Source: Cephalopachus bancanus
Taxonomy: Eukaryota > Chordata > Mammalia > Primates > Tarsiidae
Length of the DNA stretch: 64,000 nucleotides
NCBI GenBank assembly: GCA_027257055.1
Contig: JAPVLO010000019.1
Location: 11,675,001-11,739,000 of the forward strand
Direction: 5' to 3'
Shown: positions 49,301 through 61,431 of the stretch, in pieces
Layout: the number at the start of each line of letters is the position of its first letter
How positions within the stretch are numbered: position 1 is the first letter of the stretch
Notes under the pieces: generated by a model
The model's database searches: none
What the model was told of the DNA's origin: nothing
Seen by the model: the letters and a program-made list of their open reading frames with translations, nothing else
Position numbers and translations under genes: made by a program

Positions 49301-49822
49301 ATTGAGATACCACCTAACCCCAATAAGAATGGCCATCATTAATAAAACAAACAACAGATGTTGTTGAGAATGTGGAGAAAAAGGAGCACTTCTATACTGC
49401 TGGTAGGAATGCAAACTAGTGTAACCTCTTTGGAAGACAGTGTGGCAATTTCTGAAAGAACTAGAAATTGACCTTCCATATGAAGCAGTAATTCCCCTAT
49501 TGAGAATATACCCAGAAGAACTCAAATCATTCTACAAAAAAGATACCTGCACACGCCTGTTTATTGCAGCACTATCCACAATAGCAAAAACACGGAACCA
49601 ACCATGCTGCCCATCGAAACTGTACTGGATTCAAAAAAAATGTGGCAAATACACACAATGGAATATTATGCAGCCAAAAAGAAGGACAAACATATGGACT
49701 TCACAGCAACTTGGGTGGATTTAGAGTCTATCATACTCAGTGATCTGTCACAGAAACAGAAAACTGAGTACCACATGTTCTCACTAATAAGCAGACCAAG
49801 AACAATTACCAAAATACTATAA
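46375..49822 (+). pseudogene. L1 ORF2 (endonuclease/RT), broken, with a deletion of about 410 bp
   Basis: Endonuclease remnants run from about 46410 (a VNGLKPP phrase) to 47130. RT blocks are a [17 protein letters not shown] phrase near 47960, [11 protein letters not shown] near 48070, [16 protein letters not shown] near 48350, and FADD at 48461-48472, whose catalytic residues are intact although an upstream TAA breaks the frame. At about 48655 the reading passes from FTIATNS directly to [19 protein letters not shown]. The interval equivalent to 22855-23265 of the other L1 is missing. C-terminal blocks continue to YHMFSLI near 49790. Confidence 0.9.
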
Positions 49823-51747
49823 GAAAAAGAATGGCAGTAGTGGGAAACTGCCAGTGGAGGGGAGGTGGGTACAGCTCATCAACAAGGGTACCTGCAACAA
49901 GTGTACCTGCATAATGAATATTTGTATAACTAATCCTGAATTTTACCCCATATCTGTAAAATTAAAAAAATAAAAGAATAATAATATCAACTATTTTAAA
50001 ATTATTCTGTAAAGTTTAAAAGGAAGGAGTATTTCCACACTTATTTTACAAGGCCCATGTAATTCTGATTCCAAAAATGAATAAGGAAATAACAACAACA
50101 AAAATCTGCAGGCCAATATTTCGGATAGCCATAAATATAAAAATTATTAATATACAAGCAAACTGAATTCAACAGCACATTTAAAAGATTATTTATTATG
50201 ATCAAGTGGGATTAATTCAAGTGACACAAGGATGGTTTAACATATGCAAATCAATAAATGTAATATACTATATTAACTAAGGGAAGAACAACAGTCGTAT
50301 GATCATTTCAATAGACACAGAAAGCATTTGACAAACGTCACCATATTTTCATACAAAAAATTCTCAACAAATTAGGTATATATCTCAACACAATAAAGGA
50401 CATATGTGATAAACCATATCTAACTTCATACTGAGTGGAAAAGTTCAAAGGTTTTCCTCTAAGATTACAAACAAGACCAAGATGTCCACTTCCACTACTT
50501 CTATTCAACATAGCACTAAAATTTCTAGGCAGAGTAATTAGGCAAAGGAAAGAAATAAATGTGTTCCAAATGGAAAGAAGAATGTCAAATTGTCCCTGTT
50601 TGCAGATGGCATGATTTTAAAAACAGAAAACCCTAAAGATTTTACAAAAAACTGCTAGAACTAATAATAATCAAATTCAGTAAAAAGTAGCAAATAAAAA
50701 ATCAACATACAGAAATAAGTAGCATTTCTATCAGCTAATAATGAACTTACTGAAAAAAATTATATTTACAGTATTAAAAAAAAGAATGAAAGAAAAGAAA
50801 AGAAACTTAGGCACAAACTTAACCAAGGAAGTGGAATATCTGTACACAGAAAACTATTAAACCTTGATGAAAGAAATAACTTAGAGGGCACAACTAAATG
50901 AAAAGATGTTCTGTACTCATAGATTAGAAAAATTACTATCGTTAAAATGGCCATACTACCCAAAGTAACCTAAAACTTTAATGTAATTCCTATCAAAATG
51001 CCAATGACAATTTTCACAGAAATAGAAAAAATTCCTAAAACACATTTGGAAGCATAAAAGGTCCCAAATAGCCAAAACACTCCCAAGCAAAGTCAACAAA
51101 ACTGAAGACATCACACTACCTGACCCAAAATATGTTACAAAGCTATAAGTACTAGCGTGATACTAGCATAGAAACATATACTTAGATCACTGAAACAGAA
51201 TAGATGCCCAGAAATAATTGTATCCATCAGCAGCCAATTGATTTTTTTAAGTATAGAAGTGTCAAGAACACACATTAGAGAAAGACAGTTTCTTTGATAA
51301 ATTATGTTGGGAAAGTTCGACATCCACATGCAGAAGAATGAGACTCGCCCTCTACCTTTCACTATACAAAAGTCAACTCAAAATAAACTAGTGGCTTTAA
51401 TGTGAAACCTGGCACTGCAGAGCAACTAGAAGAAAACAGTGAAAACGCTTCACAAAATTGGGCTGAGCAAGATTTTTTTTAAAAAATAAGATCTTAAAAG
51501 CACAGGTAAGAAAGCAAAAATAGGGAAATGGGATTATATCAAATCAAAAAGACTTTGTACAGAAAAGGAAACTATTAACAAAGTGAAGAAACAAGCTGCA
51601 GAATGGCAGAAAATATTGGCACACTGTACATCTGACGAGATAATGTACAGTACATATAAGGAAATTAAACTACAAAGCAGCAAAAAATAAGTACTCTGAT
51701 TAACAAATGGGCAAAAAGCCATACTAGACATTTCTCAAAATAATACA

Positions 51748-51863
51748 TACAATAGGGACCAAAGTGAGGCCCAAACTTGACCTGTACAATGACCATTTGT
51801 ATACCTAACCCTGCATTGCACCCACATCTTTGAAATAAAAAAAAATTTTAAGAATAAATAAAT
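51748..51863 (+). mobile_element. 116-bp L1 3'-tail insertion
   Basis: GGGACCAAAGTGAGGCCC through TGTATACCTAACCCTGC and an A-rich tail matches the 3' end of the L1 at 37430-37560. The perfect 11-bp TSD AAAATAATACA is at 51737-51747 and 51864-51874. It is a very short 5'-truncated L1 insertion inside the old L1. Confidence 0.9.
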
Positions 51864-52214
51864 AAAATAATACAAAAGCCAACAGATATATTTTTTTAAA
51901 TGCTCAACATAACTAATCATCAGGGAAATGCAACTTAGAATTACAATAAAATATTATCTTTCCAGTTAGAATGGCTATTATACAAAGACAAAAGAAAAGA
52001 GTGTCAGCAAGGATGTGGAGAAAAGGGAACATTTACAAACTCTTGATGCGATTATAAACCAGGACAGCCGTTATGGGAAACAGTAAAGAGATTTCTCAAA
52101 AAATTAAAAACAAACTTATCATATGATCCAGCATTCCCATTTCTAAGCAAATATGAGGAGAAACCCTCCCCCAAAAAGAACAAATGAACAGAAATATCTT
52201 TCAGAGAGCAGGCT

Positions 52215-52742
52215 GCTTGTAGTACAGGCTTTCCCAGCTAGGTAAGTGTTCTAGGAACCCACCAGCATCAGTGTAGCAGCTAGCATTGTTGTGAGAAGCT
52301 GAGTTCAGATTCACCAAATTTTTTTTTTTTTTTTAGATTCTTTCAATGCATTTGCCCATTCCGTGATAGGTGATTTACAAGTGCACCTGCCCACACAGCA
52401 CTGAATGTTCAGCAGTTTGTAACCAAAGAAGGCATGACCCCTGTGCCCCACCTTCCCTATTCAAGAGATCTTGCCCCAAGGGACTATTTTTTTTTGTTTC
52501 ACCAGATAAAAAAGGTCCTTAAAGGGAAACGTTTTGCTGATGTGGAAGAGGTGGGGGGAAAAATAGCAGGGGCACTAAGGGGCGTCAAAATTGACAAGTT
52601 CAAAAGCTGTTTAAGCTGTAAAAAAAGTTTCTTGGTAGGTGTATTGCATTAAATGGAGAGTACTTTACAGATGACTGAAGTTTAAGTGTATTAAGAATAG
52701 ATACACAATTTTTTATAAATAAATTCTGTTTTGGGGGGACCT
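52215..52742 (+). mobile_element. Mariner (Tc1/mariner) transposon, 3' half
   Basis: From about 52385 the plus strand reads APAHTALNVQQFVTKEGMTP, then LPYSRDLAPRDYFF, then KGKRFADVEEVGGKIAGAL, typical of a mariner-type DDE transposase C-terminus. The last D of the DLAPRD motif is the third catalytic Asp. An extra codon in a T-run (FFLF) and decay of the DN-APAH Asp region show it is dead. The region 52215-52380 is presumed upstream transposase or linker. It lies in old L1 sequence that resumes at about 52745. Confidence 0.8.
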
Positions 52743-53425
52743 CCCTCACATATCCGGAGGAAATGAAATCCATGCGTTGAGAGATATTGACACTCTTACA
52801 TTTACTGCAGCACTGTTTACAATAGCCAAGATATGGGATCAGCTTAAGTATCCAACAACAGATGAATGAATAAATAAAAAATTGAATATATACACAGTGC
52901 AATACTATTCAGCTATTTAAAAGAATCAAATCCTTTTATTTGCAGCAACATCGATGAACCCAGAGGACAACATGTTAAGTGAGATAAGCCAGACATAGAA
53001 AGACAAACACTGTATGGTCTTATTTATATATGGAATTTTTAAAAAAAATTTAAGTTGATATCATAGAAGCAGAGAGTACAACAGTGGTTACCAGAGACTG
53101 GGAGGGGAGATAGAGGGAAGAAAATGGGTCAAAGTTGACCAGCAGATATAAAGTTACTATGGATAGAAAGAATAAATGTGTATATTACATCACACAGCAG
53201 AGTGACTAGTTAATAGTAACATATTAACATATAAAATAGCTAGAAGAGAGGCTGTTGATTGTTCTCAGCACACACAAAAAATGATAGATGCATGAGGTGA
53301 TGGATATACTGATGACCCTGATTGAATCATTATACAACATAGATATGTATGAAAACATGAAATCGCACACCACAAATATGTACAATTAGTGTGTCAATTA
53401 ATACACAAATTAATTGAAAATCTTC

Positions 53426-54690
53426 ATATCTACCCTGCCTAAATCACTCATACCAAAGCCAGTAATATACCATATTAACACTTGAAATTATTCCATTTCA
53501 TAATTTTTAAAATCCAGGATCTACTTTCAATACAATCTCCTATTTCTTTCATGCTTTAGCTTCCATAACAAAGAGCATTTGAACTTTTAAAGACTTAATT
53601 ACTTACTCTTATCCTGTGAAGACCCAACACTCTGTTTCTGCATTCCACTTGCCTACCAAAATTTGAATGTGAATTACTCCTAAAATCCCTATCCTTTTCT
53701 TTTCAAACCTTATTTAATAAATGCTCCTGGTTTGGGGGGGATGTTTGACCATTATGACATTTGACCACCTGAGCTGCTTTGAGTCTACTTTCCCCTGGAT
53801 CTCCCTATCCTCAAATATCTTCTACATAAACTCTTAAATCTGCAGTGGTGTTCCTTAGAATTTCGTGTTTCCCATTGTTCTCACTCTACAGATTTTTCTT
53901 GAGCAAACTCTTCCTACATTCAGATTTTATGTATGATCTGCATGCTTATGGACATGAATTTTTGTCTGCACTCTAAATCTGTTCTTGTGTCCCTCAATTC
54001 TTTCTGATGGACATATTCATGCACAAGACCAAAAAACAGCCCTAATTAGCATTGTTCCAAACTGAAAATATTATTTCCATGTTATACTAAATTGATTTTC
54101 TTTCTGTTTCCTTTCTCAATTAATGTCAGTTATTATCATCAGCATTCAGCAAGCAACCTAGTGATGATCCTCTACTATTTATATTTCCTCTCTCTCATCC
54201 TGAGTCCCTTTATATCATCACCTAGGATTTCTATATCCTAGCCTATTCTTCCTTTTTTATGATATATGCTTTGTATATGCTTTGTAGACATATATGCCTT
54301 AATCAGGACTATATTAAATTAATACTTCATGAAGCCCTCAGAATTATCTGTAAAAATAATTAAAATCTGACCATAGTGCACTCATCCAATAAATAAATTT
54401 GTTTTGGCTCCCCATCTGAAAAAATTTTAGCATGATATGTAAAAATCTTAATCAGCTGTACCACTCCTTATTTCTCACTATTCATGATTCAACAATTTAT
54501 ATCCTAATAGAATATTTCCAATTTTTTAACATATGTCTTAACTTATAGTAACACGCCCCTCACTGAACCACCCTAAGAATATAAAAAAGTATTTTTTATT
54601 ATACAATAAAAAGTCAAGTAATTTATACATTATAAAGTTTATGGCATTCTTTAACAATTTTCTCTGCATAAAATAATTGTGACTTTTATT
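53426..54690. other. Unique sequence
   Basis: No gene or confident repeat recognised. Confidence 0.45.
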
Positions 54691-55085
54691 ATTTTTTTAC
54701 AAATAAAGATTGTATATATTCAAGATGTACATGATTTTATACATGTGTACATCGTATAATGACTACCACAATCAAATTAATTAACTCATCCACCACCATA
54801 TATGCTGTATGTTAGACTCCCAGAATGTGTTTATCTTATAACTGAAATTCTGTACCCTCAACCAGTATCTCCCCATTTCCCTCAACCTCTAGTCCCTGTT
54901 CTACTCTCTCTATGAGTTCAACTTTTTAAGATTCCACATATAAATGAGATCATTTAGTATTTACTTTTCTGTGTTTGGCTTATTTCACTTACCATAATGT
55001 TCTTCACATTCATTTACATTATTGCAAATGGCCAAATTTTTTTCCATATTATGTCTGAATTATATTCCATTGTATATAGGTGACC
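54691..55085 (-). mobile_element. Old L1 3' end, antisense
   Basis: Phrases such as TTCCACATATAAATGAGATC near 54933, TTCTGTGTTTGGCTTATTTC near 54969, ATTGCAAATGGCCAAATTTT near 55021, and TGAATTATATTCCATTGTAT near 55056 are the antisense of the ORF2 C-terminus and 3'UTR of L1MA/L1PB-age elements. It is 5'-truncated, and its age is similar to or somewhat less than the L1M copy upstream. Confidence 0.8.
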
Positions 55086-55610
55086 TTGCTGAAGAAGACT
55101 GCTGACTTCCTTTCAGAAAGGCAACTGGGTTCCAAGAATGAGTTTCAAAACAAAACAAAAAACAGATCTCACTGTGCAAAGGCTTGTTAAATCTCTACTT
55201 TTATCACATTCTCTAGTGTCCCATCTGCCAAAACCAAGTCAAATGGTCAAGCCTAGAATTAATGTAATAGGGGAATACACAAGATGTGAAGAGTCTATAA
55301 CTGCTTTGATACTACAGTGACGCAGTTAAGGAGTTACAACAGACACTGTATGCCCTGTCAAGCCTTAAATATTTGTTCATCTGGTACTTTACAGAAGCAT
55401 TTTCTGGACTTTGTTCTAATGCAATGACTGGATCTAAATCATCTTTATATCTTTCAACTACTTGGAATTAAATTAATATAGATGCCGGTATGCATACACA
55501 GGTACACATACACAGACACACATATGCAAACATACACACATATACACACACACTCTCTTTTGCAAAGTTTTACACTACCTGCAATCTTCTTTAACCAAGA
55601 TTAAATACAC
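55086..55610. other. Unique sequence with a CA-rich microsatellite
   Basis: A degenerate ACACAC/ATACAC tract lies at about 55490-55553. I recognise nothing else. Confidence 0.5.
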
Positions 55611-55905
55611 AAGGTGCCTTCAAAAAGCTCATAGAAAATGTGTATTATGAAAAAAACTATGCAAGAAGCCACCAAAATAAACATGTACTAACTTGTTGTA
55701 GCATGTCTGAACAGGATCTATTTTGAGGCACTAAGAAGGAGAAAAAGATCAGCTTGAAAAGAGCTCCTATCAGAGCCACAGGAATTCTGCTCAAATCAAA
55801 GCAAGAACAAACATTAAATTTATGGTGAAGCTTGGAAAAAGGAATGGTGAAATATTTGATGCTTAAGAAAAGTTTATAAATACTTTTCTAATTATTTAAT
55901 TAGAG
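55611..55905 (+). mobile_element. Mariner-like transposon, 5' half
   Basis: It starts with AAGGTGCCTTCAAAAAGCTC, a mariner-type terminal sequence, and carries an ATG at about 55703 (MSEQDLF, then a stop). A KFMVKLGKRNGEIFDA phrase follows near 55818-55865, resembling the N-terminal helix-turn-helix of mariner transposase. The rest of the transposase is missing. It is in the same orientation as the mariner 3' half at 52215-52742, 2.9 kb upstream, but the order is reversed, so they are probably separate copies. Confidence 0.65.
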
Positions 55906-56895
55906 GATGCTTAACTAATTATGTTTAGGCTTTCAAAAATAAAAACATTTGAAAATAAACAATTCCCTATCATCTCTGTATTTTTTTTATTTTTAACTTG
56001 GATTTCAATTCAAAACTTGAATAAAAATAGGTTTTGGCACATGCACACTCTTGTTTTTGATCCTTTCATGGACTAATTTTCTATATCTTGTTATTTATTT
56101 AATAAGCTTATCAGTAATTTCACAATATGTTAGGATAAACGTGTGTGAAATTTCTAAACCTCTTAATATTTTGGTTTGTCTTAATTGTCATTTAGTTTTA
56201 TAATTTTAGATCAATTGTATTTTGATTATTAAAATGTCCTGTATAATATCAATTTGTTATTATTTGTCTGAATTTGTTTTTCAGCTGAAAATATGGTCAA
56301 ATTTTGCATTATTTTATGAGAGCTTAAAAATAATTTGCATCATTCCTCATTCTTCCTCTGTTTCTTTCCTTCTCTTTCTCTCTTTCCCTTTTGCAAAATT
56401 CTACATATACTTATTAGAATAATGATTATATTATTTAAATCACTTCTATCATTATATAATTGTAATTATCACAGATATCTTGTGATAATCTGTGTAATTC
56501 TAGTGTGCTATTTATTGAAAAAAGAGGACTATGCATGTCTATTCTAGAGTAGGCAAAATTAATAATTTTTTTCATATCTTAGTGATTTTAGGCTGCAAAG
56601 GAATGTTGCTCATTCACACGTCATTATAGTCCCAGTTGGCTATATTACAAGTCAGGTGATAAAAGTTGCAATCAATGTATATTTGGTCACAACATCTCCA
56701 AGGGCATGCAGCTTCTTTCAATATGCAATTATAGTAAATGAAAATACTTTTCCAATATTAAAAAATATTTTAAAACTGCTATTATGAGGAAGAAATTATT
56801 AGAACTTTCTAGATCAAAGAGAAATCTAAATAAATGTGTACCCTTTTTTAAACATTTAAGAAGTGGAAAAGTTGAATAGCTCTTGAAAGGAGTCA
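55906..56895. other. Unique AT-rich sequence
   Basis: Nothing recognisable. A CT-rich run (TTCTTCCTCTGTTTCTTTCC) lies near 56350-56395. Confidence 0.5.
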
Positions 56896-56899
56896 GCTA

Positions 56900-57000
56900 T
56901 GTACGTCTTATTTGACCCCCAAGTAGTTACGTGAATTTGGGAATGTCACTTTACCTCTATTAGTCCCAATTTTCCTGCTTTTCCCATGGAAAAGCATATA
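56900..57000 (+). repeat. MIR SINE fragment (weak)
   Basis: GTTACGTGAATTTGGGAATG, then TCACTTTACCTCTATTAG, follows the MIR phrase 'gtgaccttgggcaagtcacttaacctct'. It is short and diverged. Confidence 0.45.
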
Positions 57001-57294
57001 TGTCCATAGTTATGGCTATGAATGATTATATCTAATTTAAATGTTATAGAGTACAGAAGTAAAAAATGATTTCCAAATGACATGATGACACAATATCCAT
57101 GTGTTCCATTTGTAGATATTTGAGAATAGGTGGTACTCTGTGATATATAGAAATGTATTACTTCACCATTAAATAAAGTGGAAAGTGACTAAACCGATTC
57201 CCATATAGGTGGGCCTCTTTGTTATCTGGGGCCATCATGATTCTACAACCACGCTGCTGTTTTGGGGGTCCACACATTCTGGGACACAGTGCTC

Positions 57295-57415
57295 TAGAGT
57301 ACAGGAGACTTTGGTATCATACAGATATCGGCTTGAACTTGAAGTCTACCACTTACTTGCCCCATGACTGGGAAAAAATGTTTAACTTTACCAAGTTTCT
57401 CCTAAACAAACAACG
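57295..57415 (+). repeat. MIR SINE fragment
   Basis: GACTTTGGTATCATACAG, then GGCTTGAACTTGAAGTCTACC, then ACTTACTTGCCCCATGACTGG and TTTAACTTTACCAAGTTTCTC, is a clear MIR sense core. Confidence 0.75.
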
Positions 57416-57437
57416 TCATATATACATGAAATAAAGC

Positions 57438-57575
57438 TTAGGTCAAGTGTGGTGGTTCACGCCTATAATTATAGCAATTTGGGAGGCTGAGACAGGAGGA
57501 TTGCTTGAGTTCAGAATTTCAAGACTAGACTGAGCAATATATCAAGACCTCATCTTTATAAACAATTTTTTAAAA
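57438..57575 (+). mobile_element. Alu left-monomer-like element (FLAM-like), old
   Basis: GGTCAAGTGTGGTGGTTCACG through TTGGGAGGCTGAGACAGGAG to AAGACCTCATCTTTATAAAC and an A-rich tail. There is no right arm. It is heavily diverged, and the TSD is not clear. Confidence 0.8.
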
Positions 57576-58816
57576 ATCTTAATTCCTGATTAATGCTAAG
57601 GGTTTTGAAATAATTGCATTATATTTTATTTGGCATATAGCTGAATAGTCATCAATGGTTATAAGCTAGCAGTGGAAAAGTATTAACAGCAAAAAAGAAA
57701 AATAGTTACAATAAAAACAATAATAATAATAAAAATCTCAACTATATTTAAATAGCAATGCCTTCTTATGATACTACTGAATTGAGTAATAATTTCCCTT
57801 TTTAAAGCAACATGGTATTAATTCTTTTGTCTCAAAGGAGGAATCATATTCCAAGTATTATTATATTTACTGTCTTGCGGTACTGGATAAAACAAATGGA
57901 CTCACTATCAAAAGAGCTATTATGTAGTTGACCACAAACTTTAAATATATTGCTGATGGATGCTCTCAGACTGATATTCTGTACTAAGGATTAGTCTAAA
58001 GATTTGTTCAAGGACACACTTGAGTTGACATAAAATTCCATAATACCCAGGTGACCCAAGACCAGGAAAGACCAAGAATATGATTAGACATAAGCAACTG
58101 CTTTCCATCATCATATCTAAGAGATGGTGTATCAATTTTTTTAAGCAGGAGATGAATCTTTCCCTTATATATAATTACAATTTAAGATATTGTATAGGAC
58201 AAGTTAAGACATATCCTGTAGACATATTCAAGCAAATATGATTTTGTATTAAAAAACATAAAGAACAGAAATGGGGCATAAAAGGATATCAAATTCTCAT
58301 AGGTAATGCTCTCTTTCTACAAGGACTCAAAATACATGGGTATGTTGACTTTGGGAAAAGTTCACAGAGCTGTACATTTATGATTTGTGCACTTTCCCAT
58401 GCATATTAGGCATCAATAAAATAGTATAGTGAAAATTACAGAGGCACAAATAATTCATTGATCCAACCTTTCAAATAGAAAGTTTTTCTAATAAATATGT
58501 TACCCAGAATGCAGTTTTTCACTCCAAAATCTTACAAAGAAAAATAATATTTTGTGTACACATAATTCAAATATGTGAAATATTTTCTGTTATTTTCCTA
58601 AATAGTTTTGCCATCCAATTTATTCTCATTGCATCTTTAAATTGAAATGCATTATCTGTTTTTTTCAGTATGTATATAATATGTATTAATATATACACAC
58701 ATTTTTTATATCTGAAAACATGACAGACCCTAAAACAGGTATTATTGGAAAGTAAATATGGCCTATTTAGAAAATAACACATTTTTTTATTAGGGGCATA
58801 ATGTAATGTTAAGGTA
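57576..58816. other. Unique AT-rich sequence
   Basis: No gene or confident repeat recognised. Confidence 0.5.
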
Positions 58817-58841
58817 TTCGAGACCCGCCTGGGCAGGCAAG
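58817..58841 (+). repeat. 25-bp isolated Alu fragment at the B-box
   Basis: TTCGAGACCCGCCTGGGCAG plus GCAAG is identical to the central left arm of the window's young Alu subfamily (compare 60336 and 62610). It starts inside the Pol III B-box (GTTCGAGACC). No tail and no TSD are visible. Confidence 0.75.
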
Positions 58842-60246
58842 TTTTGTAAAGTGAATTAATATACCAAAGTATACATAAGCTCACATTAATGATCATTAAA
58901 TAAAAATGAAGCAGTGTGGGTATAGGCAGAGATCCCAAATTCAAGCACCTACAGGGAGAAACATATGAGTAAAATAGCTACAGGTGGATTGAAATCTAGC
59001 AGAGGAGACCACTGTCAACCGGGAAAGAAAAACCTCACCTAGATACATTCAAATCCACACCATAGTAAGACCTTACAAGAACCCAACAATACAGATCTGT
59101 GACTGCCTTTTTCTGCAGGTGCGTTTTTGTGATGTAGTTTCTGTGAACGTTCCTGACCTATTGACACAGGTCCAGAGAATGTGAGGTTGAAATATCTGAG
59201 CACTTCTGTGAATTGACATCCTTTCTCAGGCTGCTCTTTCTTCACATTTAAGAACATAATTTGATTTGAAAGGGAGAATACCCTCGATACCTCAGGTTTT
59301 CAGCTAATATGAATTAAGTGCAAAGAGTGAATGTGCTTACAGATGGTGAAGAAGGAAGAAGTTTACTCAGGCAGCTGTGTGCCATTCTTCTGCAATAAGG
59401 AAGAAACAAAAGAGGATGGGGAAGTGGAGAAAACTTGAAAGAGTAAAACTAGTAGGAGTCTTGCAGTCTAGGAAGAAAAAATATACAATGGGGTTTGGAA
59501 TCCTCGAAGAAAAAAATTACTACATTAAATCAAATGAAAATGAGTGGATTATCTCTAAGAATGCCTATAAAAATTAAAGTTCAACAGTTTGAACTTTAAA
59601 AAGGTAAGAAATACATGGTTTTAGCCTCACCTAAAACTATTTTAAAAAGTTACTTTGAAAATGAACACAATCTTATTCAATAATTCCCCGAATAGTATAA
59701 TTACGTCCTATTTGGAAACAAGACAAATGAAAGAAAGCACTACAGCATTGCAATAAGGCCAAAAATATAAATAAATTGGAAAAAGCTTTAGATTTTTTCA
59801 TGATTTATGATTCTCAATATATTATTGTAAATTGGTATCCTGCGATTGATTTTTCTACTGAACAGCTATGTCCTGCTTTCAAGAAGTTCTTGATGATGCC
59901 AGTAAATTAACTGTTACCTGGATAGATTTCAAAGATTATTATATAAAATCTTTAAAGTTTTTGAGCTTTGCCATTTTATTCATATTACTAAGGACTGTAC
60001 TGTTTCTTCCTTTGTAAAAATTATTTTGGTTACTCATATCAGTCAAAATAGGTTAGATATTACATTATTAATAAATCAATTTTTAAGCCCAACAGAGGTA
60101 TTTTTCATTTATGCTACATGTTAATTACAAATTAAACAAGAGCTCTTCTGCACAGAATTCCTCAGGAGTTCAGGCAACAAGGAATTCCTCATATGGAAAG
60201 ATGTTATTCTTAGCAGCAAGGAGAGGAGATAAACTGGTGACTGTTG
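58842..60246. other. Unique AT-rich sequence
   Basis: No repeat is recognised, and open frames are short and without recognisable domains. Confidence 0.45.
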
Positions 60247-60258
60247 AAAAGTCTTTTC

Positions 60259-60546
60259 GCCGGGCTCGGGGGCTCAGCCTGTAATCCCGCGCCCTTGGGA
60301 GGCTGAGGTGAGTGGATTGCCTGAGCCCGTGGGTTCGAGACCCGCCTGGGCAGGCAAGACCTCATCTCTATAATAAATTAAAAGTTAGCACGGCGTGGTA
60401 GCACGTGCCTGTAGTTCCAGCTACTTGGAAGGCTGAGGCAGAAGGATCGCCGGAGCCCAGCAGGTCAAGGCTGCGGTGGCCAGGAGCGGCCACTGCACTC
60501 CAGTCTGGGCGACAGAGTGAGGCTCCAACTCAAGAAAAAGAAAAAA
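60259..60546 (+). mobile_element. Alu SINE, sense, young
   Basis: It runs from GCCGGGCTCGGGGGCTCAGC to GAGGCTCCAACTC, with a tail interrupted by G. The perfect TSD AAAAGTCTTTTC is at 60247-60258 and 60547-60558. Many CpGs are intact. It is one of the best-preserved copies of the local subfamily. Confidence 0.97.
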
Positions 60547-60714
60547 AAAAGTCTTTTCATTGTCTCATTCTGAAAAAGTATATCATTTCTGCCCAAATTT
60601 CTTAGGGTCAACTTCATCACATAGCTCCAACTAAATATGCATAAGTCAGGAAACTCAGGGAAGCAAAGGTAGTATTTCTATCACGTGTCTTCCTTGAAAA
60701 AGGGAAAAAGAGCA

Positions 60715-60840
60715 CAATACTTGGTGGCTAAGGGAGCTGAATTCTGAGATTGTCTCTTCCAGGCACAACACATGCATTTGAGCAAGTCACTTTGTCTCCT
60801 GGGGCCCTAACTTACATCACCTGCAAGAGAAAGTTCTCTT
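60715..60840 (+). repeat. MIR SINE fragment
   Basis: GAATTCTGAGATTGTCTC, then CATTTGAGCAAGTCACTTTG, then CTTACATCACCTGCAAGAG, follows MIR order (a 'ttgggcaagtcactt'-type core). It is diverged. Confidence 0.5.
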
Positions 60841-61122
60841 TCCCTGTGTTTTAACAACATCTTCAGAAAAACTACAATAATAAAACCGATTTTAAAAATT
60901 ATCCACCTTAACTTGTCTCTACAATTGCCCTCTGAGATATCTGAGGCACTTCTACAGAAGGATCTGAAACAAACCTTTTCTAAGTTAACATAAAGTGAAA
61001 AGACTCAAAATAATGTCATGCCTTCCTAAATAGTTAGATTGCAATCTCTAACCAAAGACAAGTTTGCTCAAGACATTTGTCAAAAAATAGACTTTTCTTA
61101 GCATGCCCCAAGATTGTCTTTG

Positions 61123-61416
61123 GTTTTTTTGTTTTTTTGTGTTTTTTTGAGTTGGAGTCTCACTCTGTCGCCCAGACTGGAGTGCAGTGGCCGCTCCCGG
61201 CCACCGCAACCTCGACCTGCTGGGCTCCAGCAATCCTTCCGCCTCAGCCTTCCAAGTAGCCGAACTTACAGGCATGCGCTACCACGCCCGGCTGATTTTT
61301 TGATTTATTGTAGAAATGAGGTCTCACTGCCCAGGCGGGTCTCGAACCCCGGGCTCCGGCAATCCACTCACCTCAGCCTCCCAAAGGCTCGGGATTACCG
61401 AGCCACCGAGCCCAGC
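61123..61416 (-). mobile_element. Alu SINE, antisense, young
   Basis: Antisense from an interrupted poly(T) to GAGCCCAGC. The TSD CCAAGATTGTCTTTG (61108-61122) / CCAACATTGTCTTTG (61417-61431) has one mismatch. It is a full dimer with a small deletion near 61395-61405 in the left arm. Confidence 0.96.
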
Positions 61417-61431
61417 CCAACATTGTCTTTG

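Larger units (their letters stand above)
44641..49980 (+). mobile_element. Younger L1 nested in an old L1, with an internal ORF2 deletion
   Basis: It contains a partial 5'UTR (about 44650-45400), ORF1 (45409-46262), ORF2 (46375-49822) and a 3'UTR ending in AAATTAAAAAAATAAAAG at about 49960-49976. It splits an old L1. It is more decayed than the L1 at 17-24 kb and lacks about 410 bases of ORF2 near 48655. The 5' boundary is approximate and I found no clear TSD in the A-rich flanks. Confidence 0.85.
49985..53425 (+). mobile_element. Old L1 (L1M-like): ORF2 RT to 3' end
   Basis: ORF2 resumes in the middle of the RT region (CTTATTTTACAAGGCCCATG near 50040; a [22 protein letters not shown] phrase near 50200). 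The catalytic block near 50597-50612 reads FADG instead of FADD. The C-terminal region continues with interruptions by a short L1 tail (51748-51863) and a mariner fragment (52215-52742). It resumes near 52745 (GAGGAAATGAAATCCATG, then CACTGTTTACAATAGCCAAG) and ends about 53425 in old-L1 3' sequence (ATATGTACAATTAGTGTGTC). Many stops show great age. Confidence 0.8.

Noticed and set aside
52434..52652. Possible domesticated transposase gene
   Set aside because: Only the C-terminal part of mariner transposase with an inserted codon and no N-terminal part or intact catalytic Asp region nearby; a dead fragment.
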